Positions 35,848 to 48,550 are shown, counted from the stretch's first letter. The stretch: DNA of 64,000 nucleotides from Setophaga petechia (GCA_024362935.1 JANCRA010000008.1:32420557-32484556), one strand, 5' to 3'. Translations and numbers: made by a program. Notes: generated by a model not told the origin, from the sequence alone.

Positions 35848-38800
35848 AATGCTATTTTTATGTTATCTTGTTTAGCTCCTTCTACTTAAACCATAATTCA
35901 GAGAGGAAAGAGATAATTAAGAAGTTCCAGAAAGAAGCAGATTTAAAAAAAAAAACAACAAGTTTTCAGGGACATAGTTGAGTTGTGGGTTGCTGGTAAA
36001 TAGGAGGCTTGCTTGATTTCAGTAGTGGGAGAGGAAAGCCAGCACTGGGTGAAGAGCAGAAGGGGCAAGATGTAGGCTGCAGAGGATTCAGACTAACCTC
36101 GGGTCCTGTTTACAGCCAGGGCAGAATCCCTGTTGACTTCATGTGGGTGAAAATTTCAGCTTTAGATTGAGAAGTTCCCAAACAAGATGTCAATGTGGAT
36201 TTTATGTACAGGCAGTCTTGTGGTCCCTCTCAGCTTGTTTCAGCTTCTCTTACTGAAAATATTTTTATTCAAAGAAGTGTGGGGAAAAAATTAACAGATG
36301 ATTTTATTCTCAGATCTTCCAAGATGGTTTGTTTAACCTGATACATTCTATATGGGCATTGCAAGCACAAGCTGAAATGGTGTAAAGGGGGACAGTGTGT
36401 GGAACCTGACCTCAACATTGGAGTCTCTGAGCTAGTAGTAACTAGCTAAGTATTTGTTTCTGTTTTCATGAGGAAATTGATTTGGCATATTTAACGTTGT
36501 TTCTTTATTTTATAGGTAATGGACTATTCCCACAGCTCTGTTAAAAAATAGTGTGTGTATATATAAATATATATATATCTGTATATATATATCTTGCAGA
36601 TTTACAACTCTGCTGTTTCACTAGGGATACACTTAATGTGACATAAGTCTCTGGATATGACAATTAAATTCACATGACCCACAGACTACCTCACAACCCA
36701 AAATTGCCCTTTGCATATTATGAGAGAATAGTAATTACCCTCTAATCACTTATTAAATCTGCTTTTCCAATGAAACTTTGTCTTTCCGTGGTCTAAAAGA
36801 TGGAAGGGAAAAAAAATCTGGTGTTTGTAACAAAACCCAGTAATGTCACAGTGCCCATTATCTGTACTTCTGCTAAATATGCTCAAAAAAAGAGTGTGCT
36901 GTTTCTTCTTCATCACAAACTTATTGAAACAAGAGAACCTTTAGTTAAGAAGAATCTTATATGCATATGAGGACTGAAGTAGCTTCACAAATGGATCATT
37001 TGGTGTGGAGAATAACACTGCATTGGAATAGCATTGAATTAGCATGTTTGCTGTGTGTATGGATATCTCATCCCAGATAAATGTGAGTCTCTGTCCCAGT
37101 GTTGATGTAAGTGATCACTTTGTTTTTTTAAACTGTTGATAGGGTGTGTATGAGCAAATGCATTAGGGACACTCTAAGCTCTGTATTTGCCATCACCTTA
37201 TGGTTTTGGAGAGTTCAAGTTCTTGAGAAATTCAAAGTCCTGCTTGGTCACTATATTGTTACAAATTTTTAATATTATTTCTATAAGCTGGAAGTGCTAC
37301 AGCATGGTCTTTCCTGTACTACACTTTACATGCCCAGAGCCTCTAAAATGAGAGATTGAGGCTTGGCTGAGTCAACTCAACATTTCATTTTGCTGAAGCA
37401 GATAAATACACTTTCATTAAATTTACTATGGGAAAATCTTTCAAAACTAGGTCCCATGGCACTTTCGGTGGTAGCAGATTTCTGCACAAGAGTTTTTGGC
37501 CAAGGTCACTATGTACTAGCTGTCCCCTTGACTGCCATTCTTCATCCCAGAGGTGACTGAATTTTAGTGATGGGTGAAGTAATTTTTCTGCTTTAACTTA
37601 GGATATCTTTGGACACAAAGTCTACAATAAATGTAAAATATAATTAAACACACACTGCAGAATTCTGTATGGGGGGGAAGGGATAGATAACCTGTCTGTA
37701 TGAATCTAACTTATAAAGGAAGAATGTTAAGCCATGCTTTCTTTCTTCCTATGTGTTTTTTTCAAACAAACCCCACTTTTTTAAGGGACAAGTAAACTAT
37801 CCCTGCCTCAGCAGATCTTAAAATTAGTAGGGAGATCTCCTGACCTGGCATGCAAATAAAACTGTTTTGTTATCCTTCCTATTTCAGGGCCAACTAGGAT
37901 AGACTCCAGCTTGCCCAAACACGTAATTCATGACTAAATGAAGATCATCACCTGCGTTCAGAAGTCCAGAGTGACACCTTCTAACAAGTTCAGAGAGGTA
38001 GAGCACTAAATCCCTCACCTCTGAAGTTTGTTTGCATCTTCTGCCTGGCAGTTAGATCAGCACTGCAGCCTTTACAAACAGCAGTGGGAAAGAAGATTCA
38101 GTGTTAAAAGTAAAAGCAAAAATGAAAGTTACCATTGGGTGAAACTACTGTGTTCTGCAGGCTTGTTTGTGACTGAACCAAGGGTGTGAAATCTGAATAT
38201 GGTTTTTGACCCTTCTCATAACTGCAGGGTAGAAATGGTCTAGTAAATAAACGTAAAACCCAGGAGAGCTCCTTTTCCTATTACAAACTACCTGTGTTAC
38301 ACTGTATAAATTCTCTATGGAAGCATGCACCAACTCCCTGCTTGGAAAAAAGGAATGAAATAACATTTCCCTTGTCTGTAGAGCTGAGGAAAACTACACT
38401 AAATACACTGCACCTTTAGACTCTGATGAGGAGGGACAAATGAAAGCCTATATTTAGAATCCTAATGCTAATGTGACTAAGATTAACCTCGACTGAGGTT
38501 TTAAATTGTGATCAGCTACAGCTGCAACACCTGGATCACAGTTTCACTGGAGTTCAGGGCTTAGGGGAATCAGAGTGCTTTGGTTTGGGCCCCCTATTCT
38601 AGCATGGAGGGTTTTTCACTAAGCTGACCCAGAGCCTTTCAGGCTGGATCCTCTGTCACTCTGATTTCATGCTGTGGCAGATGTTGTGGTGATGCAAAGC
38701 TGGACAACACAAGCACATCTCAAAAGAAGAAAGTTCCGTAAAGAAGTTGTGCTTATGCCTACGTACTTACATGGTAAACTGGGAGTTCACAGCAGTCACT

Positions 38801-39759
38801 GTCTCAAAGCAGTGCTAAGACCATATATTTTACATTTATACCATTATTATTAACAGCAAATATGAATGGGGAAAAAGATAGGGGCACTAAGAAGACAACC
38901 CTTCTACCAACTCACTTAGGAAACTTAGTTTTCATTTTCTTGAGCCTGAATGCAACTAGAAACATTATTTTGAAAACTTTAGAATTTAACCCCAAACTCA
39001 CCCTTTCTATATCCTATTGCTGGTTCATGGTAACACTTCAGATGCAACCAGTGATCTCTTGGGTGGGGCCTGTTCAGCACAAAGTCCATTTTCACACATC
39101 AGTCTGCAGGGCAGGTTTAGACTTCAAGTCCCCTAATCATCCTTGTCACACAACCTCCCAGCACCTCTGTTAAATATTTTAACCTGTTACACATTTTAAC
39201 CCACACTCAGCAAATGTTTGAGGGGATCTATTCAACATGGGAATGAACCACACGCATGCTGAAATTTTACTGCTGGTGGGAGTGTTCTATTTCTCTCTTC
39301 CCAGGAAGAAGGAAAGACACTTAGTGAAGAACTGTAGACTATTTTTGTGCCTGAAATTTGTCCTGCCTTACTAACTTTCCATGTTTAATGTCCACTGAGA
39401 GAATTCTGTTAGTAGCCCATCCTGTTTCCCACTTCCATGATGCATCACAGACACTACCGTGCTGCCAGCTCTACTTGAGATAGTAAATGGAGTGGAGGTA
39501 GGCAAGGAGCATGAGATGACATTCTCCATGGCAGAGCTCTGCCTTCCCACCCTTGCCCTCTGACAAACAGATTGGGCATTGCCAACCTGCTCAACAGACT
39601 GGGTTTGGGCTGGAGCATGAAGCTCCAGCTGAACCCCCAGAACAAAACCTTGGTTTTGGCAATCTGGAGGATGAGGCTGGCACCACATGAATGAGTGGAA
39701 CAGAGTCACTCATGTGAAGCCATGCATGCTGTCATCAGGCTGGGGTTATCCGGGGAAAG
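35848..39759. other. Noncoding stretch with one microsatellite
   Basis: No gene or dispersed repeat recognised in nearly 4 kb. It contains a GT/AT microsatellite at 36551-36593 and a G8 run near 37672. Parts of 36930-37080 have even composition like the candidate elements but no distinctive motif set. Confidence 0.5.
36551..36593. repeat. GT/AT microsatellite
   Basis: GTGTGTG passes into interrupted AT repeats. It is a simple repeat and likely polymorphic. Confidence 0.9.
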
Positions 39760-39807
39760 ATGCAGTAAGGGTCCATGCCTCAATTACCATGCAGTAAGGG
39801 TCCATGC
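39760..39807. repeat. 29-bp tandem duplication, two copies
   Basis: ATGCAGTAAGGGTCCATGC occurs exactly at 39760-39778 and again at 39789-39807, giving a 29-bp period. Flanking parts of the unit are diverged or absent. Confidence 0.9.
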
Positions 39808-39859
39808 TGAAATACCTTGCAATTCAGACCCACTCTTTCAATGTCCATAAAATCCTCCC

Positions 39860-40190
39860 TAGCCTTTTAAAATTGTTCAGATGGAGCTCTTCTCCAAGGC
39901 ATGGAAGTTCCTCAGTGCAAGACCCCTCTCTATCAGGAAATACTCTATTTATCCCTCTCAGTGGTGGGGAAGCCAAGACAGGAAGACACCAGGGCCAGGA
40001 GTCGTGCTGGAGGGCTGTGAAGGAGCAGCAGTCCTCCTGCTCACCCAGCCATCTCCACCTGGCTCTGGCTGCACCCCAGCAGCTCCCAGAGGCTGATCTC
40101 AGCCTGGCTCCTCTCCCACTCTGTGTCCCAGTGCTCCCTGTCCATGGCCACTGTGTCTGAACCCATGGCAGCAGCTGGCTGCAGCCATTG
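39860..40190. other. GC-richer block with long open minus frame
   Basis: GC is visibly higher than in the flanks, with many CTGG, CAGC and CCAGC words but few CpGs. It lies inside the window's longest open frame (39824-40363, minus, 179 codons). The conceptual peptide has no signal peptide, membrane segment or family motif that I recognise, and the frame is explained by GC-rich sequence with few stop codons. It may be an old unrecognised repeat. No gene is called. Confidence 0.4.
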
Positions 40191-40389
40191 GTTACGGGAT
40201 CTGGAGCTTGCTCTCTACCCAAACACGACACAGATTCATTTGCAAGAATCAAGCAGGAATATTTCAGCATTGGCACCAATTCTGAGTAGGCTTTCAGAAA
40301 AGAGATTTTTCCCACCTGCATGTTATAAAACCATACTAAATGGAGACTGTAATCTCCCGACATTAAACAAATGAGGAAGCTGCATTCTG

Positions 40390-40740
40390 AAACTCATAAG
40401 TCACCAACAGCCTTTACCAAATAATAACAATTGCATTGCTGATGGCCCAGTCTCTCGCTGTTAGCATGCTGAATGACAGGGAGTAGTGTGTGCTAGTGAG
40501 AGTATCTCATTTGTTCCAAGTACTGCAAGCATTCCGGCAAATCCACAGAGGCTCTTCATAATCTTTTGCAGGTGGTCAGATTTTAAATATTAGAAAAAAG
40601 TGAACTAACGTATTAAAACAGGAAGATAAGCATTTCCTTTGTTTGTTTTCTATTCATTTGCTAAAGCAATGCATCTTATTTGTGTCACCTATTAGCTGGT
40701 TTCGTAATATCCTGATGAACTGATTAATTTTTTTTTTTTT
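40390..40740. promoter_or_regulatory. Candidate conserved noncoding element
   Basis: Non-repetitive block with AACAATTGCATTG near 40427-40439 (SOX and POU-like words), CTGATTAATT near 40719-40728, AGCATGCTGAATGACAG near 40463-40479 and CpGs at about 40457 and 40535. It ends in a T14 run near 40729-40742. Regulatory role is inferred from motif density only. Confidence 0.35.
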
Positions 40741-40742
40741 TA

Positions 40743-43700
40743 ATTCTCATTTGCAGCTCCAAAAAATCCTAGCTCTCACAGAGAACAGACTGGAAAAGCA
40801 AGATAACTATTACCCCAACAAAGCCGGATATCTTCTAGAAACAATGACAGTAAGATGTAATCTGAATAAGTAGCAAGATTTTAAAATGTGGGATAGAGGT
40901 TATACAGATGAATACTATTTTTCCCAGCAGGTATGCACAAAGGGACAGGCTGCTTATTGGTAATTACTAGAAAATTGCAATCCAATTGATATGGCTTATG
41001 GACTCCTACCTGATTCACATGCAAAGGAATCACACAGGCATTACATGTCCAGGAGGCCATGCTGAAATCTTGTTTAAAGTGCTGTGACTTGGGTACCAAG
41101 AAATCTTAATCTCTTAATCTCTACCTTACCTCTTCATCAAACTGCTTAAAAAATCTACAAGGCCAACATGGATGGAAAATATACATGGCAGTGGTCAATT
41201 TTTTCCTTTGAAAATGCTTAAAATACAATCCTTAAAAAATATCTACTTCATCTTTATGGAATAGACCCACTAGAAAGAATCATCAGGATTTCTGGTTAGT
41301 TTGCATGTATTTTCATTCAGCTGTTAGCCATGACGTCAAATATCCTCTCTGTTTATCTGTGAGCATGGTTTCTCCATGACCAATGGGAAGGAGTGATTGG
41401 GTGTGGATTTTGCATGTGATATCACAGGTATGTCATTTCCATTGCCCCTTTCTGTACTCTTTAACTTGATCAGACATACCTGATACATTCATCTCTCTAG
41501 CCTTTCATCTGACATATGATACTCCCAAAAAAAGCTCATTAGCTAAAGTTTATTCCAGAAGTTGGGAAGGAATAAGGTTTCTGGGATAGCCAAACTACAA
41601 AGAGCAAACTGAAAGAAGATGGTGCATTAACAGCAACAACGACCACCACCACCATCAGGATTAGTTCTCTATTGATACAGAAAATGGAAAATGTCTTCCC
41701 CTTTAACTAATGATTTTATAGAAAACCTTGCCATTTTTTTTTCTTGCAATTTAACTATGAAAGGAAGGAAAGAGATATTTATTGTTTCCTGTACTTATTT
41801 TTCCAGAGATTTGAATGACATTCCAGAGCCCTGAGAATGGTTAGCTTCTGTGAGATTTACCTGGGTGTCTGCATGCTGAGGCCAATGCAGTATATTGAAT
41901 TTTTAGTTTTAAGAGAGGCTGGCAATGTATGTGTGAGAAGCCCTTTTCTGAAACCCTCTGGGCACTTGGGGCCTGTTAAGATCCTTCTTGTTTCTTTCTA
42001 TTCTCATGTATCATCATTTGGGGTTGCGCAGGATGCTCTGGGAAGGCAAACCTCAGGCTGAAGGTCAGGCCCTCCCTAGTGAAGCAAAATTGTTGCTGCT
42101 TCTGAGGTGTTTGCAGGAAATCAATATGGCTGCTAAAGTGCCTTTGCTTAGGAAGGCTGCCTAAGTAGCCTTTCCCTCATCTCTAATGGCAAGTAACCTT
42201 CAGTTTATTAATCTACAGAACCATCAATATGTCTCTCTATGTCCCTGTGATTGATCTATATACCTGGTAGTGTGTGCTATTAAAATCCATGTTTTCCAGC
42301 CTTCCTGGTCACCTGGAATGAATAAAGCCAATTTAGAAATCCTTACTGGAGCTGGAAAACAAAAGCAGGGGAGTATGCTTCCTTTTCATCTACCACTACT
42401 AATTTGTCTTTAGGACTGGATTATTCAGATTAGGCCTTCCCCTCTTCCTACCTCTCCACCTAAATGCCAGTTCTATTGTGCTTTTGTTGGCAAATATGGA
42501 TAATAAAGCTTCACCTTAAAAGCTGGACCTTTGAGGAAGTGGTTTATTCCTTGGTTGTCCCCTAGACAAGCCATTTAATCGTTCTGTGTCTTTTTCTTCT
42601 CACTATCAAATGGAGATACTACTTTACTCCTGGCTTTAGTCTACTCTGCCAGCCAGGGAGCCATTTTGAGTATGACTTACTTTTCACCGTCTCTGGCAAA
42701 AGAGGAGTTGATTTTCAGGCAGAGCTGTAAGGGAGGATTAGTCTTAAAAGGAAAGAATGAAAAGCAATCATTCAAGCTTTGTTCCTTGGTCTGCGATGGG
42801 CACAAGCTCTGTTTGCAAAGCAGGAATTGAAACCTCCCTGTTTGGAAAAACAGCTATTCGATGTTATGATCTGGTTGGAAAAGTCATCAAGTCCACTAGT
42901 GCCTCTGGAGCAGGCAGATTCATATGGGGGTACAAGTGGGGGAAGGAAGAGTGAGAAAGATTATTTAGGATGTTGAACATATTAAACATGTACCTTTTAA
43001 TATGTGCTGTAGCATTTCAACAGATGTGGAGAAAATTTTGAGGTCAGGAAGGAAAAGCTACCTCTTACTCTAACTAGTGTTTTAGAATTGATTAGGCAGC
43101 ACACATTGTCTGGAGGGATAAGGTGAAGGATAGTGCAGTTCAGCCAATCCTCTGGCTTTCTAACACAGCCCCTCACCTACAAGGAGACTTCCACATTCTG
43201 TGGAATAAAGGAGATAATGCTGTTTCAGCCATTTTGTTTCATCTCTAATCTGGTCTCTTATGAGTGCTATTGAGGGCAGTTTAAAAAAATGGGCCTTTAA
43301 AATGCTTCTTTTCATGATATCTCATAATTAAACTTCAGCAAATGAGTTGAGCAATAACAGGGGAGTTCTGGTCTGTTTTATGAGGCAATACTCTAGTTCC
43401 TAAGTGCGTGAACTAGGAGACCTTTCTCTCTTGCATGGGAATTGAGTAATTGCTGGGAAAACCAGACTTGTGCTCCTCTTGTTAGTGTACTAGAAACTCT
43501 TTAAAATAAAATAGCTGAACCCTCTCTAAATAATGAATTTCATGGAAATGCTGGTTCCTAAAATTGTGACCTTCAGGCAACTGAAATCTGTCTCTGGATC
43601 CAGCTTCCACAGCTGGTCAGCCTGGCTGTGGCTGCCCAAACCTCTGGATCCAAATGCTCAGGAGGTTAAAAAGGTTAGAGATTTTTTGCTACTCAGACTT

Positions 43701-44449
43701 ACTTCTAATTAGAAATGAAATACCATAAATAGTTTTTAGGGAAGGAAATGAAAGCCTAAAAGCAAAATGAAATTAAAGGTCAATCTTCAACTTAGCAGGC
43801 TGATGCGGAACGTGGATTTAATAACAAGAAAATCCATTCTGAGAAGGAAAGAAAAGAAGTCAAAATTACTAGACAGGTAAAAGACAGAATGGTTTAATAT
43901 GTAACCTCATCCTCGGAAATATAAGGCAGGTGGAAAGCGTGAGCAAGTTCAATAACAAAAAATATAAATAGACCTAATAGTTGAGAGGCACTGGAAGAGA
44001 AACTGGCTACACTTGGAGGCATCTAGAGTGAGGTAAAACAGCAGTGGAAAATTAAATATAATATAGAATCAAATTTTGACAATATAGTGGTTTTTAAAGG
44101 AACAAAGAAACAAACCTGCTCTCCAGAATTTAATTTGAATCCTTCTTGCTTCCTTATAGCATTTAAGCAAACCCAGTACAATTTCCCATGCACAGTTCAA
44201 ACTCATCAGAAGAAGTTTTATTAGGTATTTAAAATATTTCTAGATTCTTTCGACATTCTGATAATATTGTTTTCCATATCCATACAGTTTTTAGTCCGGA
44301 GGGCTTTTAGGTACAAAACCTCTAAGCAGGCTTTAAGTAAGTGTGAAACCAAAAGAACATAATTATTTACCTTTATTTTCCTTTAAGGACAATTCAATCT
44401 CCCTTTCACAGCTGGTGAAGCAGCATTAATAAATTTTGAATTCTCTGCA
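40743..44449. other. Noncoding stretch, nothing distinct
   Basis: No gene, dispersed repeat or long inverted repeat recognised. A short ACC triplet run lies near 41641-41655. Open frames do not exceed 75 codons and lack family motifs. Confidence 0.5.
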
Positions 44450-44720
44450 TTTGAGACAAGCTGTCATTGCTGCCATGTATTTTGGGGGACAGGAATTTCC
44501 CAGGTCTCATGCTAAGCCATATGCTGCAGCCTCATGAACATTTTTTGCTGCGGCCTGTTAAACTTCCCTCCCTGCTCCTAGGCAGGGCAGAGAGCCAGTG
44601 AGAAGTGATGAGTGCTTTTCATGGTAAGGAACAATACATGAAGACTTTCCAAATTAATTTAACATTCACAAGGAATGCTGTTGGCTGCATCAATTTCAGA
44701 TATGCTGGCAAGCAGGAAAT
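44450..44720. promoter_or_regulatory. Candidate conserved noncoding element
   Basis: Even composition with E-box and homeodomain-type words (GCATATGCTGCAG near 44519, AAATTAATTTAAC near 44652), no simple repeats and no coding frame. Weak evidence, based on texture. Confidence 0.25.
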
Positions 44721-45148
44721 TATTTTCCATGTAGATGATGTTTCTATCCCTTCCCCCCTCTCAGGACCCCTACGGTGAGAAGGAGGAAGAGAGGTTTTGT
44801 CTTTTAATGAAATCTAATTGTGGAGCACGGTCAGGGAGGGGAAGGGTCAGGGGAAGGCCAACCACATGAGCCTCTGCAGCAAGACATCTCCTGGAAAGAG
44901 CTGATCCTAGTGGCTCCATTGGGCACCCTTGGTCCCTTCTCTCCCCTCGGAGACAGGATGACCTTGTGGAAGGAGGTGGGAGCTGAGCTGGTGGAAAAAC
45001 GTTGCTCCCTGCTGCAATCTCTGGAGAGGGGCCTTGGATCTCGTCCTCTGTTCAGGCTGAATTCCCTGAAAGCTTACTGGTACAGATGGTTTCATTTCCT
45101 TTGTCTCCCCAAAGGGTCCCTCAGGTTTGTTAACCAAACATACACAGA

Positions 45149-45410
45149 AGAATAGAATGATTTGGGCAGCAAGAACCTTAAAGACCATCCTTTAAGGATG
45201 GTTCCAACACCCCTGCCATAGACAGGGATACCTGCCATGGGACCAGGTTCCTCCAACTTACCCTTGAACACTGGAAGGGATGGGGCATCCACAACTTCTC
45301 TGGGTAACCTGTTCCAGTGCCTCACCACCCTCACAGTAAAGTATCTAATCTAAATCCAAGCTTTTTTTCAGTTTAAAGCCCTTCCTGCCTTGTGTCCTAA
45401 AGTACTGCTG
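45149..45410 (-). mobile_element. CR1 LINE, 5'-truncated 3' end
   Basis: The plus strand reads as the reverse complement of the well-known avian CR1 3' end, with hallmark segments such as TTCCAGTGCCTCACCACCCT (45313-45332) and GATGGGGCATCCACAACTTC (45279-45298). Read on the minus strand, the end of ORF2 is visible: a frame at 45092-45334 encodes RHWNRLPREVVDAPSL, the typical CR1 reverse-transcriptase tail. The copy ends near 45149 at AGAATAGAATGA, a remnant of the 8-bp 3' terminal repeat. Against the family pattern remembered, it lacks about 20-25 bp near 45250 and about 14 bp near 45338, and carries a small palindromic change at 45184-45202. It is a dead 5'-truncated insertion, no longer able to move. 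Confidence 0.95.
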
Positions 45411-46429
45411 AGATTTTACAGGGTTTGTGAGATTTCTGAGCAAAGTGAACTTCTGCATGCACTGGAAAGCCACCACGGACATGGCTGACATCTGTACGAG
45501 TCTGGATCTCTTCTGATGGCCAGGGTCTTGTGTGTGGGATGTAAAGGCTTAAGCTAAAAGCAAAATGGAAAGCAAGGTTTGCAAAGTGAAAATAGCAGGT
45601 GATTAAAGAAGAAGAGACATGTGCAGAAGGTCCAAAATGTTGAAAATGTGAAGATCAAGTATGAAGTGTCCCAAGATTTCTAGGGGCTGTTTTACGATGT
45701 ATTTTATCTCCAAACCATATGGAAGAAATCCCATATGAGAGCATTAGGGCTGACATAAAAACTCTGTAAACTGGATTAAGAGCATTTAAGAAATTTTGAG
45801 GAAACATGATATGGAAATAATTAGGAAGAGAAATAATAATCAGAAAATAATGTAATGCTTATAAGGATGTAGGTATATATATGTGTATACCTGGTGCTCT
45901 TTATCATGTAGAACATACAGATCTCAAGACACCTATGCTCTTCCTAGACATCCAGTCCATGAAAATATCAACAAATACTACACAATCAGTGAGAAAAGAT
46001 TCAATTTCTAGATCTTAGCCCTTAATCTTACTTCTCCTTTCCTTCCCACCATTCCTGTAATTCTTGTTCTTGTAATAGTGCAATTGCAGTTCAGCATTAA
46101 ATACATTCTGTGCTGTCTCAAAAACTTTGCATTTATTTCTTGGAGTCCTGTAGACCTTGAAAGTTTCTTAAATCGGCAGTGGGGGCATTTCAATCATAAG
46201 GGGAGAAGACATAAAAACTTCAAGTTTAATTGGAATGTGCAATCTGCTGCAGGCATTTCCACACCTGGAAGTTCTGTCAGACTTCTCTGAAACCACAGGG
46301 CAGGACTTGTGCTCATGGTACAGGTACTTGAAATTGTTAAGGTTGGTGGAAAAAAACCTACCGGAAAGTGACATCAAGTGGTTCAGCCCCTCTGAATGAC
46401 TGCAGGTGAGGGCTCAGGCCTGCAATTGA
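45411..46429. other. Noncoding stretch, nothing distinct
   Basis: AT-rich DNA beyond the CR1 copy, with a short ATATATATGTGTAT run near 45876-45889. No gene or further repeat is recognised. Confidence 0.5.
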
Positions 46430-46810
46430 GTTACTGCAGTTTGACGGGTTACTGTGCATCAGCTGAGCCACAGAAACACTCGTGTGTGTCCTCCTCGCCC
46501 CTGACAAATGTAAGGTGATTTGACTTAGCTTAATCTATTTTCATTGCAGGCTAAATTGAATTACCTCATATTTAGGTTGAGCTATAAGGGCACTCAGAGA
46601 GAGTTATCTGGGTTCAACTGATTGCTGGTAACTTGCTTAGCCATGGTAGCTGGACTGTGGGTATAAACCCTAGACGGCCTTGTGCTCGTAGGAGAGAGCT
46701 GACGTGAACTTCAGCAGAAACAGATTTATGACTCACGATGAAGTAGCTTGGGATGTGGCAAGCCATTGACAGAATGGCTGGAATTGACTTTAAAAGGAAT
46801 AGAGTAGCTG
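46430..46810. promoter_or_regulatory. Candidate conserved noncoding element
   Basis: Non-repetitive block with CpGs (TTGACGGG near 46441, CTCGTGTG near 46480, AGACGGCC near 46672, CTCGTAGG near 46685, CACGATG near 46734), an AP-1-type TGACTCA at 46729-46735, and AT-rich homeodomain words (CTAAATTGAATTACC near 46551). No coding frame with known domains is present. Function inferred. Confidence 0.4.
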
Positions 46811-47329
46811 GCAGGGCACTTTCTTAATGGATTTCTGATTCTGGAATATAGTTCCTTTCCCCTTTCAGAGTCTGTATAGGTTTGAGCTACAGCAACACAG
46901 AGCCTTGCCTTTCTTCCTCAGTATTTTTTTCAGGCAAACATGTGGGATGGAGCTGGGATGATAGCTTTAACTCCCTCTGGGTTTTCTGTGAGGGTTCTTT
47001 GGTATAGTAAATTAGTTTTAAATTTGGTTGTTCTACCATAACCTAAGTATTCTTAACTGAATTGTAAATTTAAATGTTAAGTGTTGCACTGAATGTTTAA
47101 ATAATTCTAAAAGCACTTGGAGCACGGGATAAGTGCTGTAAAAATCTAAATAAATGAGTAAATTGTTTAACAGCATATGTGGTAATGCAAAATACTACAT
47201 GTGTGCAAAGAGTAAGAGCTGTGCTCGAAATGGTTGCCAGACCTTAAAATTCCTTGCTACATGCAAAACCTTTTCCCATTAACAGGGCTCTTTTTTTCAT
47301 GTTTAGCCTACTGTATAACTGGGAGAAGA

Positions 47330-47730
47330 AGATGAAGTTGGCAGTTTAGACTGTCAAACAGAGGTTTCAGCTCAGCACTGAGGTTCAAAGAGATTAATTT
47401 GAACTCGACTGTTTATTTTACTGATCTCGTACCAGCTGGGTTTGTGGCATTAAGATGTCAATAGTACAACAGAATTTAACGAACAGTTTCATCATTGACA
47501 TCATCTTTTGAGGCACAGATGATTGCCTCCTTATGTACTAGGACATATTTCTTTAGGACATGACTCTTTGTATGCTTTCATCTGGGAGGGCGAAGAAGGA
47601 GAGGGAGGTGGGGAGAGAGCCTTGAAATGAAGCTAATTAGAAATTATCCTAGTACATAAGTGGTTTATTTAAGCAAGTTCCAGCAAAAAGGTTCCCATTT
47701 CCATATGGCATAAAAAGCTTTATTTCATCT
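47330..47730. promoter_or_regulatory. Candidate element containing 14-bp inverted repeat
   Basis: CTTATGTACTAGGA at 47530-47543 is matched exactly by its reverse complement at 47647-47660, leaving 103 bp between the arms. TAGGACAT is also directly repeated at 47539-47546 and 47554-47561. Around them lie homeodomain-type words (GAGATTAATTTGAAC near 47390, GCTAATTAGAAATTATCC near 47633-47650), CpGs near 47406, 47428 and 47480, and a purine-rich segment near 47590-47615. No target-site duplication flanks the arms, so a transposon with terminal repeats is not supported. Confidence 0.4.
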
Positions 47731-48379
47731 TTTAGCTCAAATTCCCCCTCTTTCTTTCAACTGGCACCAAAACAGAGCTGCTAAGGTAATAATAAACCAT
47801 CCTATGTGAAGTGGCACTATTTTTAGTAGTTCAACCTTGAATGGAGGAGAGAACCCTCTTGGAAGGGCAGGAAGAGTTGATAATAGAGTTTCTTTCACAC
47901 ACCCTCTGCTCCCTCCAGCCCCATACAATAATTATTAATCAAAGGTAGCTGCAGTGTCTTTCACTGAGGCTGTTTTGGTAACTCTCTTGGTCAGCCATGG
48001 TTGTACAAGGTTCAAACTCGGTTAAGATGTCATTGATCTGACATACTGACCGCTGGTCTTCTTAGGAAAAGACAGGGCAGAAATGCTAAAATCCAAAATA
48101 AAATAAAGTAAAATGCATCTGGCTTAAGGACTTGAGAAGTTGTTTCTTTGTGGGAGATGGTTTCATTAATGACGCTTACAGGATTGGTCCCTTGTTGATC
48201 AGGCTTTTCTACTGTCCCTTGTTACTGTAGGTCATGGTGGGAGACACAGGTGAAGGGGAGATAATAACATTTGGGGAAAATAAGTAAAGAATCACTAAAT
48301 GTGAAATGGTTTTGTTTTACAAAATAATGATACAGCTAAATTTGACTTAAGTGCTCTCTAAAAGCCTTTCCTCCTGTTC
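47731..48379. other. Noncoding, nothing distinct
   Basis: AT-rich DNA with no recognised gene or repeat. A CpG-containing block near 48165-48180 may extend the neighbouring candidate elements. Confidence 0.4.
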
Positions 48380-48550
48380 TGTAGTGGCTGCTGCACCCCT
48401 TTGAAATCCTGTGCCTTTGAAGGAAATCACAATGTAATCCTTTGGTTTGGCATGTATTGTCCCTTAATGACAGGCATTACATTTGCACAGTACCATAAAT
48501 CAAAGCTAGGGGCTGTTTTAAATAGGCTGCAGATGCATGTGGACGTTTGC
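48380..48550. promoter_or_regulatory. Candidate element with paired TCF/LEF-like words
   Basis: CTTTGAA occurs at 48399-48405 and 48415-48421, 16 bp apart, matching the TCF/LEF core. Nearby are AATCACAATGTAATCC, TTAATGACAGGCATTAC and CCATAAATCAAAG, in a non-repetitive context. Wnt-responsive function is an inference from motif spacing alone. Confidence 0.3.

Noticed and set aside
39824..40363. 179-codon open frame on the minus strand, the longest in the window
   Set aside because: No recognisable domain, start context or splice support; the region is GC-richer with few stop codons, and the peptide is rich in Trp, Ser and Cys as expected from chance translation.
45092..45334. Possible small protein gene
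   Set aside because: It is the C-terminal tail of the CR1 reverse transcriptase ORF inside a truncated LINE, not a host gene.
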